19,006 nt of DNA. It comes from RBG-16-66-20 sp039931635 (lineage in GTDB: Bacteria; Pseudomonadota; Gammaproteobacteria; Burkholderiales; SG8-39). The notes beneath the pieces are model-generated. The model searched no databases. It had not been told where the DNA came from and saw only the letters and a list, made by a program, of their open reading frames with translations. This document shows, in pieces, positions 6,309 to 13,752 of the stretch (positions within the stretch are counted from its first letter, which is position 1; every line of letters starts with the position of its first letter). The DNA lies in NCBI GenBank assembly GCA_039931635.1, contig JBDTRO010000253.1, forward strand, positions 1-19,006. Reading direction: 5' to 3'. Position numbers and translations under genes: made by a program.

Positions 6309-7027
6309 GCGTTCTGCGCGCGGAGAATCTGCGCAAGCGTTTCGGGTCGCGCACGGTCGTCGAGGGCGTTTCGCTGGAAGTCGCGAGCGGCGAGGTGGTC
6401 GGACTGCTCGGCCCGAACGGTGCCGGCAAGACCACCTGCTTCTACATGATCGTCGGCCTGGTGCCCGCGGACGCGGGTCGCATCCACCTGGACGAACGCG
6501 AACTTACGCAGCTGCCGATTCATCGCCGCGCCAGGCTCGGCATTTCCTACCTGCCGCAGGAAAACTCCGTGTTCCGCAAACTGTCCGTGGAGGAAAACGT
6601 GCAGGCGGTGCTTGAACTGCAGGGACTGCCGGCGCCGGAAATTCAGCCTCGCCTCGCCGAACTCCTGGCCGAATTGAACATATCTCACCTGCGCAAGCAC
6701 ACCGCCCTTTCGCTCTCGGGCGGCGAGCGCCGGCGTCTCGAAATTGCGCGGGCGCTGGGCACCCGGCCCGCCTTCATCCTGCTCGATGAACCCTTCGCCG
6801 GCGTCGACCCGATCGCGGTGATCGACATCCAGCGCATCATCGGCTACCTCAAGAAGCGCGGCATTGGAGTGCTGATCACGGATCACAACGTCCGCGAAAC
6901 GCTCGGCATCTGCGACCGCGCGTACATCATCAACGAGGGCACTGTGCTCGCCAATGGACGGCCCGGGGAGATTGTCGGCAACGACAATGTGCGCCGCGTC
7001 TACCTGGGCGAGCACTTCCGCATGTAG
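6305..7027 (+). CDS. lptB: LPS export ABC transporter ATP-binding protein LptB
   Basis: LptB is the cytoplasmic ATPase that powers LPS extraction by LptB2FG. All ABC signatures are intact in the 240-aa protein: Walker A GPNGAGKT (36-43), Q-loop Gln85 in YLPQENSVF, signature LSGGE (137-141), Walker B FILLDEP with catalytic Glu162, and the switch His194. The VFRKLSVEENV stretch after the Q-loop is characteristic of LptB and contacts the coupling helices of LptF/LptG. Length and order after lptC and lptA leave little doubt. The lptF and lptG permease genes are not in this window, as is usual because they lie elsewhere in most Proteobacteria. Confidence 0.97.
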   Translation: MSVLRAENLRKRFGSRTVVEGVSLEVASGEVVGLLGPNGAGKTTCFYMIVGLVPADAGRIHLDERELTQLPIHRRARLGISYLPQENSVFRKLSVEENVQAVLELQGLPAPEIQPRLAELLAELNISHLRKHTALSLSGGERRRLEIARALGTRPAFILLDEPFAGVDPIAVIDIQRIIGYLKKRGIGVLITDHNVRETLGICDRAYIINEGTVLANGRPGEIVGNDNVRRVYLGEHFRM

Positions 7028-7043
7028 CCGGCAGCCCGTTGAC

Positions 7044-8489
7044 GTGAAGCCAACCCTGCAATTCCGGCTCTCGCAGCACCTGACGCTGACGCCGCAGTTG
7101 CAGCAATCGATTCGCCTGCTGCAGCTATCCACGGTTGAACTGAACCAGGAAATCGAGCGGCTGCTGATGGAGAACCCGATTCTCGAACGCGAGGACGGAG
7201 AAAGCGACGCGGCTGCCGCGACCGGGCCCGCCAACCCCGAACGCGAGGCACCGTCCGGGACATCGTCCGACGAGGCCCCGGGCGGCAATCCCGAACGCAA
7301 CGAGGAATTGCCGCCGGATTTCGCCGCACCCTGGCGCGGCACGGAGGACAGCGGCACGGACGATGACGGCGACCGGAATCACGCGGCGCCGGATCTGCCC
7401 ACCCTGCGCGACCACCTGAATGGCGAGCTTGCACTGACCAACCTCGGCGCGCGCGACCGGGCGCTGGTCGAACTTCTCATCGATGCGCTTGACGAAGACG
7501 GCTACCTGACGCAGTCGCTCGAGGACATCGCGGCACTCATGTCTGCAGCGGCAGACGTCAATGTCGAGGAACTCGCCATCGCACTGCGGCACCTGCAGAA
7601 TTTCGAGCCCTCGGGCGTAGGCGCGCGCGCGCCGGGCGAATGCCTGGCGCTGCAGATCCGGGCCATGGCGGAGAATGAACCGGGCATCGGCGCCGTCGCT
7701 CCTCTCGCGCTCACGATCTGCGAGCAGCACCTGAAGCTCCTTGCGAGCCGCGACTATGTGCGCCTGAAAAACCTCACCGGCGCCGACGACGAAGCCTTGC
7801 GCGCCGCGCAGGCGCTGATCCGCGGCTTGAACCCCCGCCCCGGCGCCGCTTTTGCAAAGGTAGAAGCGCGTTACGTCATTCCCGACGTGGTGGTGCGCAA
7901 GTCGAAGGGCGTCTGGCGGGCCAGCCTGAATCAGGAGGCGATGCCGCGCCTGCGGGTCAACCGCCTGTATGCCGAACTCGCGGCGCGGCCGCGCGGCAGC
8001 GGCGGCAATGCGCTCGCGACGCAGTTGCAGGAAGCGCGCTGGCTGATCAAGAACGTGCTGCAACGCTTCGACACGATCCTGCGGGTATCGCAGGCAATCG
8101 TCGACCGGCAGCGCAATTTCCTCGAACACGGCGAAGTCGCGATGCGGCCGATGGTGCTGCGCGAGATCGCCGATGTGCTCGGCGTTCACGAAAGCACGAT
8201 TTCGCGCGTCACCACGCAGAAATACATGCTGACGCCGCGCGGCACCTACGAGCTCAAGTATTTCTTCGGCAGCCACGTCGCCACCGATACCGGCGGCGCG
8301 GCCTCCTCCACCGCGATCCGCGCGCTGATCAGGCAACTGGTCGGCGCCGAGGACAGCAAGGCGCCTCTCTCCGACTCGCGCATCTCGCAGGTCCTGGCGG
8401 AGCAGGGTATCGTGGTGGCGCGGCGCACAATCGCGAAATACCGGGAATCTTTGCAGATTCCGCCTGTCAACCAGAGGAAGAGCCTGTAA
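7044..8489 (+). CDS. rpoN: RNA polymerase sigma-54 factor
   Basis: RpoN directs RNA polymerase to -24/-12 promoters and needs ATP-driven enhancer-binding proteins to open them. I choose the GTG at 7044, 16 bases after lptB, because the product then begins with the family's typical MKPTLQFRLSQHLTLTPQLQ; this gives 481 aa (E. coli 477). Region I (1-50) is the Gln/Leu-rich activator-response region ending in LLMENPILE. Region II (51-118) is acidic and low in complexity, as expected. The core-binding domain follows, with DALDEDGYL, FEPSGVGAR and LIRGLNPRPG. The helix-turn-helix lies near 372-395 (REIADVLGVHESTISRV) and the RpoN box ARRTIAKYRE at 459-468 reads the -24 element. No ribosome site is obvious, suggesting coupling to lptB. 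The pilin gene at 869 has a promoter of the type this factor recognises. Confidence 0.97.
   Translation: MKPTLQFRLSQHLTLTPQLQQSIRLLQLSTVELNQEIERLLMENPILEREDGESDAAAATGPANPEREAPSGTSSDEAPGGNPERNEELPPDFAAPWRGTEDSGTDDDGDRNHAAPDLPTLRDHLNGELALTNLGARDRALVELLIDALDEDGYLTQSLEDIAALMSAAADVNVEELAIALRHLQNFEPSGVGARAPGECLALQIRAMAENEPGIGAVAPLALTICEQHLKLLASRDYVRLKNLTGADDEALRAAQALIRGLNPRPGAAFAKVEARYVIPDVVVRKSKGVWRASLNQEAMPRLRVNRLYAELAARPRGSGGNALATQLQEARWLIKNVLQRFDTILRVSQAIVDRQRNFLEHGEVAMRPMVLREIADVLGVHESTISRVTTQKYMLTPRGTYELKYFFGSHVATDTGGAASSTAIRALIRQLVGAEDSKAPLSDSRISQVLAEQGIVVARRTIAKYRESLQIPPVNQRKSL
8473..8480 (+). promoter_or_regulatory. ribosome binding site of hpf within rpoN end
   Basis: AGAGGAAG ends 8 bases before the ATG at 8489. 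The hpf start shares one base with the rpoN stop (TAATG), so hpf has both its own initiation signal and close coupling to rpoN. Confidence 0.65.
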
Positions 8490-8809
8490 TGAACCTCAGC
8501 ATCGTAGGCCATCATCTCGAAGTTACCCCGGCGATCCGCGGCCATGTCACCGGCAAGCTCGAGCGCATCAAGCGCCATTTCGACCACGTGCTCGACGTGC
8601 ACGTCACGCTTTCGGCGGCCAAGGTCAGCCAGAAGGCAGAAGTGACGCTGCACGTGCCAGGCAAGGAAATACACTGTGCCTGCGAACAGTCGGACCTGTA
8701 TGCGGCGATCGATCTGCTGGTCGACAAACTTGACCGGCAGGTACTCAAATACAAGGATTTGCATTCCGGCAGGCCGCACGGCGGCGCATCCAAGCACGAC
8801 CCGGTCTAG
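8489..8809 (+). CDS. hpf: ribosome hibernation promoting factor, short form
   Basis: HPF binds the 30S subunit across the A and P sites and helps form inactive 100S ribosome dimers in stationary phase. At 106 aa it is the short form: the beta-alpha-beta-beta-beta-alpha domain only, without the dimerising C-terminal extension of long HPF. The family pattern is clear in MNLSIVGHHLEVTPAIRGHV, the KLERIKRHFDHVLDVHVTL segment, KAEVTLHVPGKEIHCACEQ and DLYAAIDLLVDKLDRQVLKYK. Genes of this kind next to rpoN were formerly called modulators of sigma-54. The start shares a base with the rpoN stop codon and has a good ribosome site. Confidence 0.94.
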   Translation: MNLSIVGHHLEVTPAIRGHVTGKLERIKRHFDHVLDVHVTLSAAKVSQKAEVTLHVPGKEIHCACEQSDLYAAIDLLVDKLDRQVLKYKDLHSGRPHGGASKHDPV

Positions 8810-8834
8810 CGCCGCGCGGCACCCTGCCTGGGGT

Positions 8835-8840
8835 TATAAT
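8835..8840 (+). promoter_or_regulatory. perfect -10 box before ptsN, candidate internal promoter
   Basis: TATAAT lies in the only gap longer than 40 bases inside the eleven-gene series (8810-8852). It ends 12 bases before the ptsN ATG, so the leader would be about 6 bases and no Shine-Dalgarno sequence is present. No convincing -35 box is seen at the usual distance. It would let ptsN-hprK-rapZ be transcribed separately from the LPS/rpoN genes. Confidence 0.5.
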
Positions 8841-8852
8841 CCGCGCCCTTCG

Positions 8853-9338
8853 ATGAGCCTCGTCGCGAAGCTGCTCCCGTTGCAGAACGTCCTGCCCGAT
8901 CTTGCCGCTTCGAGCAAAAAGCGGCTGTTCGAGCAAGTCGGCCTGCTGTTCGAAAATCAGCACGGCATCGCCAGGGGCATGGTGTTCGAGAGCCTGTTCG
9001 CGCGCGAAAAGCTCGGCTCGACCGGGCTCGGGCAGGCAGTCGCCATCCCGCACGGCCGTATCAAGGGCCTGAAAGACGCGCTGGGGGCATTCGTGCGTCT
9101 CGCCCAGCCGGTACCTTTCGACGCGCCGGACGGCAAGCCGGTCAGCCTTGTTTTCACCTTGCTCGTGCCCGAGCACGCCACCGAAAAGCACCTCGAAATT
9201 CTTTCCGAACTGGCGCAGATGTTCAGCGATCGCGCGCTGCGCGATTCGATGCTGGGCGCCGCGGATGCCGCGGCGCTTCACCAGATCATCTCTTCATGGC
9301 AGCCGGATGCTTCAGGTCAACGTCGCGCAGTTGCATGA
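8853..9338 (+). CDS. ptsN: PTS EIIA-Ntr nitrogen-regulatory protein
   Basis: PtsN is the terminal phosphate acceptor of the nitrogen-related phosphotransferase system and works as a regulator rather than in sugar uptake. The ATG at 8853 gives 161 aa starting MSLVAKLLPLQNVLPDL. This is the family length and preserves its N-terminal helix; the frame is open further upstream inside hpf but with no similarity there. The phosphorylated His67 sits in GQAVAIPHGRIKGL, and the family helix FTLLVPEHATEKHLEIL is intact. Its partners EI-Ntr and NPr/HPr are not in the window. The end of the gene overlaps hprK by 32 bases, implying co-translation. In other Proteobacteria unphosphorylated PtsN affects potassium transport, which is of note given the antiporter gene nearby. 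Confidence 0.95.
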   Translation: MSLVAKLLPLQNVLPDLAASSKKRLFEQVGLLFENQHGIARGMVFESLFAREKLGSTGLGQAVAIPHGRIKGLKDALGAFVRLAQPVPFDAPDGKPVSLVFTLLVPEHATEKHLEILSELAQMFSDRALRDSMLGAADAAALHQIISSWQPDASGQRRAVA

Positions 9339-10218
9339 GGACAACCGCGAGGCGCTTTCGCTAGCCTGGGTAGCCGGGCGCGAAGGGCGCACCGCGGTGC
9401 GCCGCGAATCGGCCGCAGCGGCGGCGCTGATCGGCCATCTGAACATCACGCATCCGAACAGCGTGCAGGTGATCGGCGCCTACGAGGCAGGCACGATCGC
9501 CGGGCTCGCCGACCGGCTGTTCGGGCCGGTGCCCGCGGCACTCATCTTCGCCGATGGCGTGGCGCCGCCGCCGCAATTGATCGCGGGCGCCGAGCGCACG
9601 CAGACACCGCTTTTCACCTCTCCACTGCCTGCGGCGCGCGTCATCGAAAAGCTGGCGAATTACCTCGCCAAGCGGCTCGCCGACACCACCGAGCGCCACG
9701 GGGTGCTGATGGACGTGCTCGGCGTGGGCGTGCTGATCACCGGTGATTCGGGCGTGGGAAAAAGCGAGCTCGCGCTTGAGTTGATCAGCCGCGGCCAGGG
9801 CCTGGTGGCGGACGACGTGGTTGAAATCTCGCGCATCGCGGCGACCACGCTGGAAGGACGCTGCCCGCCGCTGCTCAAGGACTTTCTCGAAGTGCGCGGA
9901 CTGGGTCTGATCAACATTCGCGCCATCTACGGCGAAACGGCGGTGCGGCCGAAGATGAAGTTGAAACTCGTCACGCACCTCGAAAAACCCGCCAAGGGCA
10001 GCGCGCGCGACACCGCGGAGCGCCTGCCGCTGTCCGAGTTGTCCGAGGAAATTCTCGGCGTGACGGTGCGCAAGGTGGTCATTCCAGTAGCCGCCGGCCG
10101 CAACCTCGCGGTGTTGCTGGAAGCCGCGGTCCGCAACTACATCCTGCAGCTGCGCGGCAAGGACTCCGCCGCCGAATTCCTCGAGCGGCAGCGGCGCGCC
10201 ATGCAGGGCGACGCATAG
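9307..10218 (+). CDS. hprK: HPr kinase/phosphorylase
   Basis: HprK phosphorylates and dephosphorylates a serine of HPr, coupling energy state to PTS signalling. I start at the ATG at 9307 because the product MLQVNVAQLHEDNREALSL matches the usual proteobacterial N-terminus; it is 303 aa and overlaps ptsN. The N-terminal domain runs to about residue 125. The kinase domain has RHGVLMDVLGVGVLITGDSG with catalytic-type His131, Walker A GDSGVGKS (146-153), Asp169-Asp170 in LVADDVVEI, and the HprK signature EVRGLGLINI (195-204). The C-terminal helix with RNYILQLRGKDSAAEFLERQ is also present. In proteobacteria that have HprK, HPr and EI genes commonly lie just downstream of rapZ; here that position holds a Lon-domain gene instead. 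Confidence 0.95.
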   Translation: MLQVNVAQLHEDNREALSLAWVAGREGRTAVRRESAAAAALIGHLNITHPNSVQVIGAYEAGTIAGLADRLFGPVPAALIFADGVAPPPQLIAGAERTQTPLFTSPLPAARVIEKLANYLAKRLADTTERHGVLMDVLGVGVLITGDSGVGKSELALELISRGQGLVADDVVEISRIAATTLEGRCPPLLKDFLEVRGLGLINIRAIYGETAVRPKMKLKLVTHLEKPAKGSARDTAERLPLSELSEEILGVTVRKVVIPVAAGRNLAVLLEAAVRNYILQLRGKDSAAEFLERQRRAMQGDA

Positions 10219-10233
10219 CGGCGTCACGCGAGC

Positions 10234-11091
10234 ATGCAGCTCGTCCTGGTCAGCGGATTGTCGGGCTCGGGCAAAAGCATTGCGCTCGACGTCCTGGAGG
10301 ACAACGGCTACTACTGCGTCGACAACCTTCCGGCCACGCTGCTGCTGGACGTCGTGAAATTTCTGGGCGATGCCGGACACGACCGCATCGCGGTCAGCGT
10401 TGACGCGCGCAGTGTGGCGCTTTCATCGCTGCCGCAGCACCTTGCGGCGCTCAAGGCACGCGGCGTGGAATTGACCCTGCTTTTCCTCGAGGCGAGCGGC
10501 GCGGCGCTGCTGCGCCGCTTTTCCGAGACCAGGCGTAGCCATCCCCTGGCGGGTGCGGGGCTGACGCTCGGCGAGGCGATACAGCGCGAACGCGAGCTGC
10601 TCGCCGGCGTCTCCGAACTCGGACACCACATCGACACCAGCGCACTGCAGCCCAAGGTACTACGCAACTGGATCAAGGATCTGCTCGGCCTGGGTGAAGG
10701 CTCGCTGACGCTGCTGTTCGAGTCGTTCGCCTTCCGCGACGGCATTCCGCTGGACGCCGACTGGGTGGTGGACGCGAGAATGCTGCCCAATCCGCACTAC
10801 GAGCCCGCATTGCGCACGCTCACTGGCCGCGATGCGCCGGTCATTGAATACCTGGAACGCCAGGAAAGGGTCGGCGCGTTCCTCGAAGATGTGCGCGCCT
10901 TCCTCGCGCGCTGGCTGCCCGACGTGCGGCGCGACAACCGGAACTACCTCACTGTCGCAATCGGCTGCACCGGCGGGCGTCACCGCTCGGTCTACCTCGC
11001 CGAGCAGCTTGCCAGGGTGTTCGGCGCCGAAGCGCGGGTGCTGGTACGCCACCGCGGGCTCGCCGCAGCGGCAGCGGCGAGTCCCGAATGA
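10234..11091 (+). CDS. rapZ: RNase adapter protein RapZ
   Basis: RapZ is a nucleotide-binding protein that in E. coli binds small RNAs and guides RNase E to control glucosamine-6-phosphate synthesis, the precursor of peptidoglycan and LPS. The 285-aa protein has the P-loop GLSGSGKS (8-15) in the first residues, then NGYYCVDNLPATLL and the FLEASGAALLRRFSETRRSHPL segment. The C-terminal RNA-binding domain ends with NYLTVAIGCTGGRHRSVYLA (GCTGG.HRS), a hallmark of the family. Whether this organism has GlmY/GlmZ-type RNAs as partners cannot be seen. The gene follows hprK by 15 bases and its stop overlaps the next start as ATGA. Confidence 0.95.
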   Translation: MQLVLVSGLSGSGKSIALDVLEDNGYYCVDNLPATLLLDVVKFLGDAGHDRIAVSVDARSVALSSLPQHLAALKARGVELTLLFLEASGAALLRRFSETRRSHPLAGAGLTLGEAIQRERELLAGVSELGHHIDTSALQPKVLRNWIKDLLGLGEGSLTLLFESFAFRDGIPLDADWVVDARMLPNPHYEPALRTLTGRDAPVIEYLERQERVGAFLEDVRAFLARWLPDVRRDNRNYLTVAIGCTGGRHRSVYLAEQLARVFGAEARVLVRHRGLAAAAAASPE

Positions 11092-11702
11092 CGGGCATCC
11101 GCAAGGACGTTCCGCTCTTTCCGCTGGGCACGGTGCTTTTCCCGGGCGGCCTGCTACCGCTCAGGATTTTCGAACAGCGCTACATGGAAATGTCCAAGGC
11201 ATGCCTGCGCGACGGCGCGCCCTTCGGTGTCTGCCTGATTCGCGATGGCGCGGAGGTCGGCGCGCCGGCGACGCACGAGGATGTTGGATGCCTCGCGCGC
11301 ATCACGCAATGGGACATGCAGCAACTCGGGCTATTGCAGTTGGTGACGCAGGGCGGCGAACGCTTCCGCGTGCTCGCCGAACGGATCCGGTCCGACGGCT
11401 TGATCCTCGCCGACATCGAAATACTCGCGGCGAATGCGGATACGCCGATGCCGGACAAATTCCGCGCCTGCCGGCAGCTCCTCGAGCGCATTGTCGCTGA
11501 GCACGGCGAGCGGCTGTTCGCCCCGCCGTTTCTGCTGGATTCGAGCGCCTGGGTTGGCGCGCGCCTGGCCGAGGTGCTGCCTTTGCCTTCGGCCGCCCGG
11601 CAGAGACTGCTTGAACTTGACGACAGCCTGAAGCGACTCGAAATCCTGCAGCGGCTGCTGGTGGAGAGCGCCCTCTCGCCGAAAGCCTCAGACCAGTCCT
11701 AG
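11088..11702 (+). CDS. Lon N-terminal (substrate-binding) domain protein
   Basis: The 204-aa product is a stand-alone Lon N-terminal domain (LAN/PUA-like) without ATPase or protease parts. It begins VPLFPLGTVLFPGGLLPLRIFEQRY, the standard opening of this family, followed by FGVCLIRDG.EVGAPATHEDVGCLARI and LLQLVTQGGERFRV. The second half (about 125-195) is helical. The biochemical role of these small proteins is not established; a part in substrate recognition for protein quality control is suggested only by homology to Lon. The ATG overlaps the rapZ stop by four bases, so it belongs to the same transcript. Its last 15 bases overlap the end of mutY on the other strand and no terminator is visible there. 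Confidence 0.9.
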   Translation: MTGIRKDVPLFPLGTVLFPGGLLPLRIFEQRYMEMSKACLRDGAPFGVCLIRDGAEVGAPATHEDVGCLARITQWDMQQLGLLQLVTQGGERFRVLAERIRSDGLILADIEILAANADTPMPDKFRACRQLLERIVAEHGERLFAPPFLLDSSAWVGARLAEVLPLPSAARQRLLELDDSLKRLEILQRLLVESALSPKASDQS

Positions 11703-12692
11703 CAGCAGCTTTCGCACCGGCGCCGGAACCGCTGCGCCGGCCGCCGCCGCCACATCGAGCCAGATCCGGCCCGGAGCCGCCGCGCGCGGGAGCACTTTCC
11801 CCACGCTGCAGCGGATGGGCTGGATGTTCAGCCGGAAATGCGTAAACCCGTGCTCGATCTCCAGCATCTTCACTGCCTTGGTGATTTCACAGGAAAGTTC
11901 CCTTCTGCAGAATGACCGGACGTCCCCCGGAGGAGCTTCCGGAAACGCCCAGAGTCCGCCCCAGATGCCCGTGCTTGGCCGCCGTTCCAGCAGCACCAGG
12001 CCCCTGTGCAGCAATACCAGCCAGGTCGAGTGCTTCAGCGGCAAGGGTTTGCGCTTGCGCGCGGCCGGCAATTCATCGATGCGGCCATCGCGCAACGCCA
12101 CGCAGTCCCTCGCAACAGGACACCGATCGCAGGCCGGTTTCGACCGCGTGCAAACGGTGGCCCCGAGGTCCATGAGCGCTTGCGTGTAGGTCTCGATGCC
12201 ACGCTTTGGCAGGAGCTTTTCCGCAAGCGCCCACTGCGCCTTCTCGCCATCGATGCCGAAGCAGCGTGCCAGTACCCGCTTTACATTGCCGTCGAGAATC
12301 GCCGCGCGCCGGCCGAAGGCGAACGCGGCGATGGCGGCGGCGGTCGACGGGCCGACGCCGGGCAAGGCTTGAATTTCCTCCGGCGTCTGCGGAAATCCCC
12401 CGGCTTCAACCACCGCCTTCGCGGCGCGCAGCAGATTGCGGCCGCGCGCGTAGTAACCCAGCCCGCTCCAGAGCCGCAGAACCTCGTCTTCCGAAGCACC
12501 GGCGAGCGCCGCGACGTCCGGAAAGCGGGCAAGGAACCGGTCGTAGTAGGGAATGACCGCCGCGACCTGGGTCTGCTGCAGCATGATTTCCGACAGCCAG
12601 ATGCGGTACGGGTCACGCGTGCCCTGCCAGGGCAGGCCGTGCCGCCCGTGACGCCGCTGCCACAGAATAATTTTTCGCGCAAATTCCGGCAC
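11688..12692 (-). CDS. mutY: A/G-specific adenine DNA glycosylase
   Basis: MutY removes adenine mispaired with 8-oxoguanine or guanine, starting base-excision repair. The 334-aa protein begins at a GTG (minus strand, 12692); an in-frame TAG lies five codons upstream, so no earlier start is possible beyond that. Key parts are the catalytic Glu35 in WLSEIMLQQTQVAAV, the helix-hairpin-helix LPGVGPSTAAAIAAFAFG (110-127), catalytic Asp134 in ILDGNVKRVLAR, and the 4Fe-4S cysteines 181, 188, 191 and 197 with perfect C-X6-C-X2-C-X5-C spacing. A NUDIX-like C-terminal domain that recognises 8-oxoguanine follows (about 222-334), including GIWGGLWAFPE and HGFTHFRLNI. The gene is convergent with the Lon-domain gene and divergent from the importer operon. 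Confidence 0.96.
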   Translation of the reverse strand: MPEFARKIILWQRRHGRHGLPWQGTRDPYRIWLSEIMLQQTQVAAVIPYYDRFLARFPDVAALAGASEDEVLRLWSGLGYYARGRNLLRAAKAVVEAGGFPQTPEEIQALPGVGPSTAAAIAAFAFGRRAAILDGNVKRVLARCFGIDGEKAQWALAEKLLPKRGIETYTQALMDLGATVCTRSKPACDRCPVARDCVALRDGRIDELPAARKRKPLPLKHSTWLVLLHRGLVLLERRPSTGIWGGLWAFPEAPPGDVRSFCRRELSCEITKAVKMLEIEHGFTHFRLNIQPIRCSVGKVLPRAAAPGRIWLDVAAAAGAAVPAPVRKLLLGLV

Positions 12693-12736
12693 ATGCCGAT
12701 TCTATGGCAAGGTAGCGACCGCATCCCCACCCCCAC

Positions 12737-13720
12737 ATGCTCGCCTTCATCCTCCGCCGCCTGGCACAGGCTGTACTCGTCATGCTTGCTGTCGGGCTGA
12801 TCGCGTTTTCGCTGTTTCGCTTCGTCGGCGATCCGGTGCTGTTCATGCTTGGACAGGACGCGACGCCGGAGGAACGCGTGCGGATCACGCAGATGCTCGG
12901 ACTCGACCAGCCGTTCTACGTCCAGTACGCGAGATTCGTCGCGCGGGCCGTGCAGGGCGATTTCGGGCTCAGCCTGCGCCAGGTGCAACCGGTATCGAAG
13001 CTGATCGCCGAGCGTCTGCCGGCAACGCTCGAACTCTCCGCGGTCGCCGCCCTGCTCGCCCTCGTCGGCGGTGTCTCCATGGGCGTCTACACCGCGCTCA
13101 GACGAAACTCATGGTTGTCGCAGGCGATGCTCGCGGTATCGCTCATCGGCGTGTCGCTCCCCACTTTCCTGATTGGCATCCTGCTGATCCTCGTCTTCGC
13201 GGTGCTGCTCGGCTGGCTGCCGTCCTTCGGCCGCGGCGACACCGTGTCGCTCGGCTGGTGGAGCACCGGATTCCTCACGGTGTCCGGCCTGACGTCGCTG
13301 ATCCTGCCCGCGATCACGCTGGGCCTTTTCCAGATGACGCTGATCCAGCGCCTGGTACGGGCTGAGATGCTCGAGGTGCTGCGCACTGATTACGTCAAGT
13401 TCGCCCGCGCGCGCGGGCTCACCGACCGCGCGGTGCACTTCGGCCACGCGCTCAAGAACACGCTGGTGCCGGTCATCACGATCACCGGGCTGCAGCTAGG
13501 CGCGATCATTGCGTTCGCGATCATTACCGAGACGGTGTTCCAGTGGCCAGGCATGGGCCTGCTGTTCATCCAGGCGGTGGGCTTCGCGGACGTGCCGGTG
13601 ATGGCGGCCTACCTTTGCCTGATCGCGCTATTTTTCGTCATCATCAACCTGGTGGTCGACTTGCTCTACTATGCAGTTGACCCACGCTTGCGGATAGACA
13701 GGGCCGTTGCCAGCAGCTGA
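12737..13720 (+). CDS. Opp/Dpp-type ABC transporter permease (OppB/DppB-like)
   Basis: This 327-aa inner-membrane protein is the first permease of a peptide/nickel-class ABC importer. It opens with MLAFILRRLAQAVLVMLAVG, the usual N-terminal helix of DppB/OppB/GsiC, followed by a periplasmic loop with ERVRITQMLGLDQPFYVQY. Five more membrane helices come after residue 95. The EAA loop that docks the ATPases is at about 212-246 (YVKFARARGLTDRAVHFGHA), and the family C-terminus YYAVDPRLRID is present. The substrate cannot be told from the permease. No ribosome site or clear promoter was recognised in the 44 bases separating it from the mutY start. Confidence 0.92.
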   Translation: MLAFILRRLAQAVLVMLAVGLIAFSLFRFVGDPVLFMLGQDATPEERVRITQMLGLDQPFYVQYARFVARAVQGDFGLSLRQVQPVSKLIAERLPATLELSAVAALLALVGGVSMGVYTALRRNSWLSQAMLAVSLIGVSLPTFLIGILLILVFAVLLGWLPSFGRGDTVSLGWWSTGFLTVSGLTSLILPAITLGLFQMTLIQRLVRAEMLEVLRTDYVKFARARGLTDRAVHFGHALKNTLVPVITITGLQLGAIIAFAIITETVFQWPGMGLLFIQAVGFADVPVMAAYLCLIALFFVIINLVVDLLYYAVDPRLRIDRAVASS

Positions 13721-13741
13721 ATCCTGTCCCGTACGAGCCCT

Positions 13742-13747
13742 AGAGGA
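13742..13747 (+). promoter_or_regulatory. ribosome binding site of the amidohydrolase gene
   Basis: AGAGGA lies 5 bases before the ATG at 13753, in the 32-base gap after the first permease gene. It is among the few clear Shine-Dalgarno sequences in the importer operon and fixes the start. Confidence 0.6.
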
Positions 13748-13752
13748 ACCGC

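Noticed and set aside
5807..7357. Open frame of about 516 codons on the minus strand across lptA, lptB and rpoN
   Set aside because: Antisense to three certain genes, low-complexity Ser/Arg/Pro content and no domain; a by-product of high GC codon usage.
7125..8336. Open frame of about 403 codons on the minus strand inside rpoN
   Set aside because: Fully inside a complete rpoN gene and without family features.
9361..10380. Open frame of about 339 codons on the minus strand across hprK and rapZ
   Set aside because: Antisense to certain genes and without recognisable domains.
12699..12704. TAGAAT on the minus strand as a -10 box for mutY
   Set aside because: It sits only 6 bases before the GTG start and has no -35 partner. 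A single six-base match is too weak to list as a promoter, although it repeats the close spacing seen at kdsD.
12693..12736. Promoter search in the gap before the importer operon
   Set aside because: No -35/-10 pair, sigma-54 motif or clear Shine-Dalgarno sequence could be supported on the plus strand in these 44 bases.
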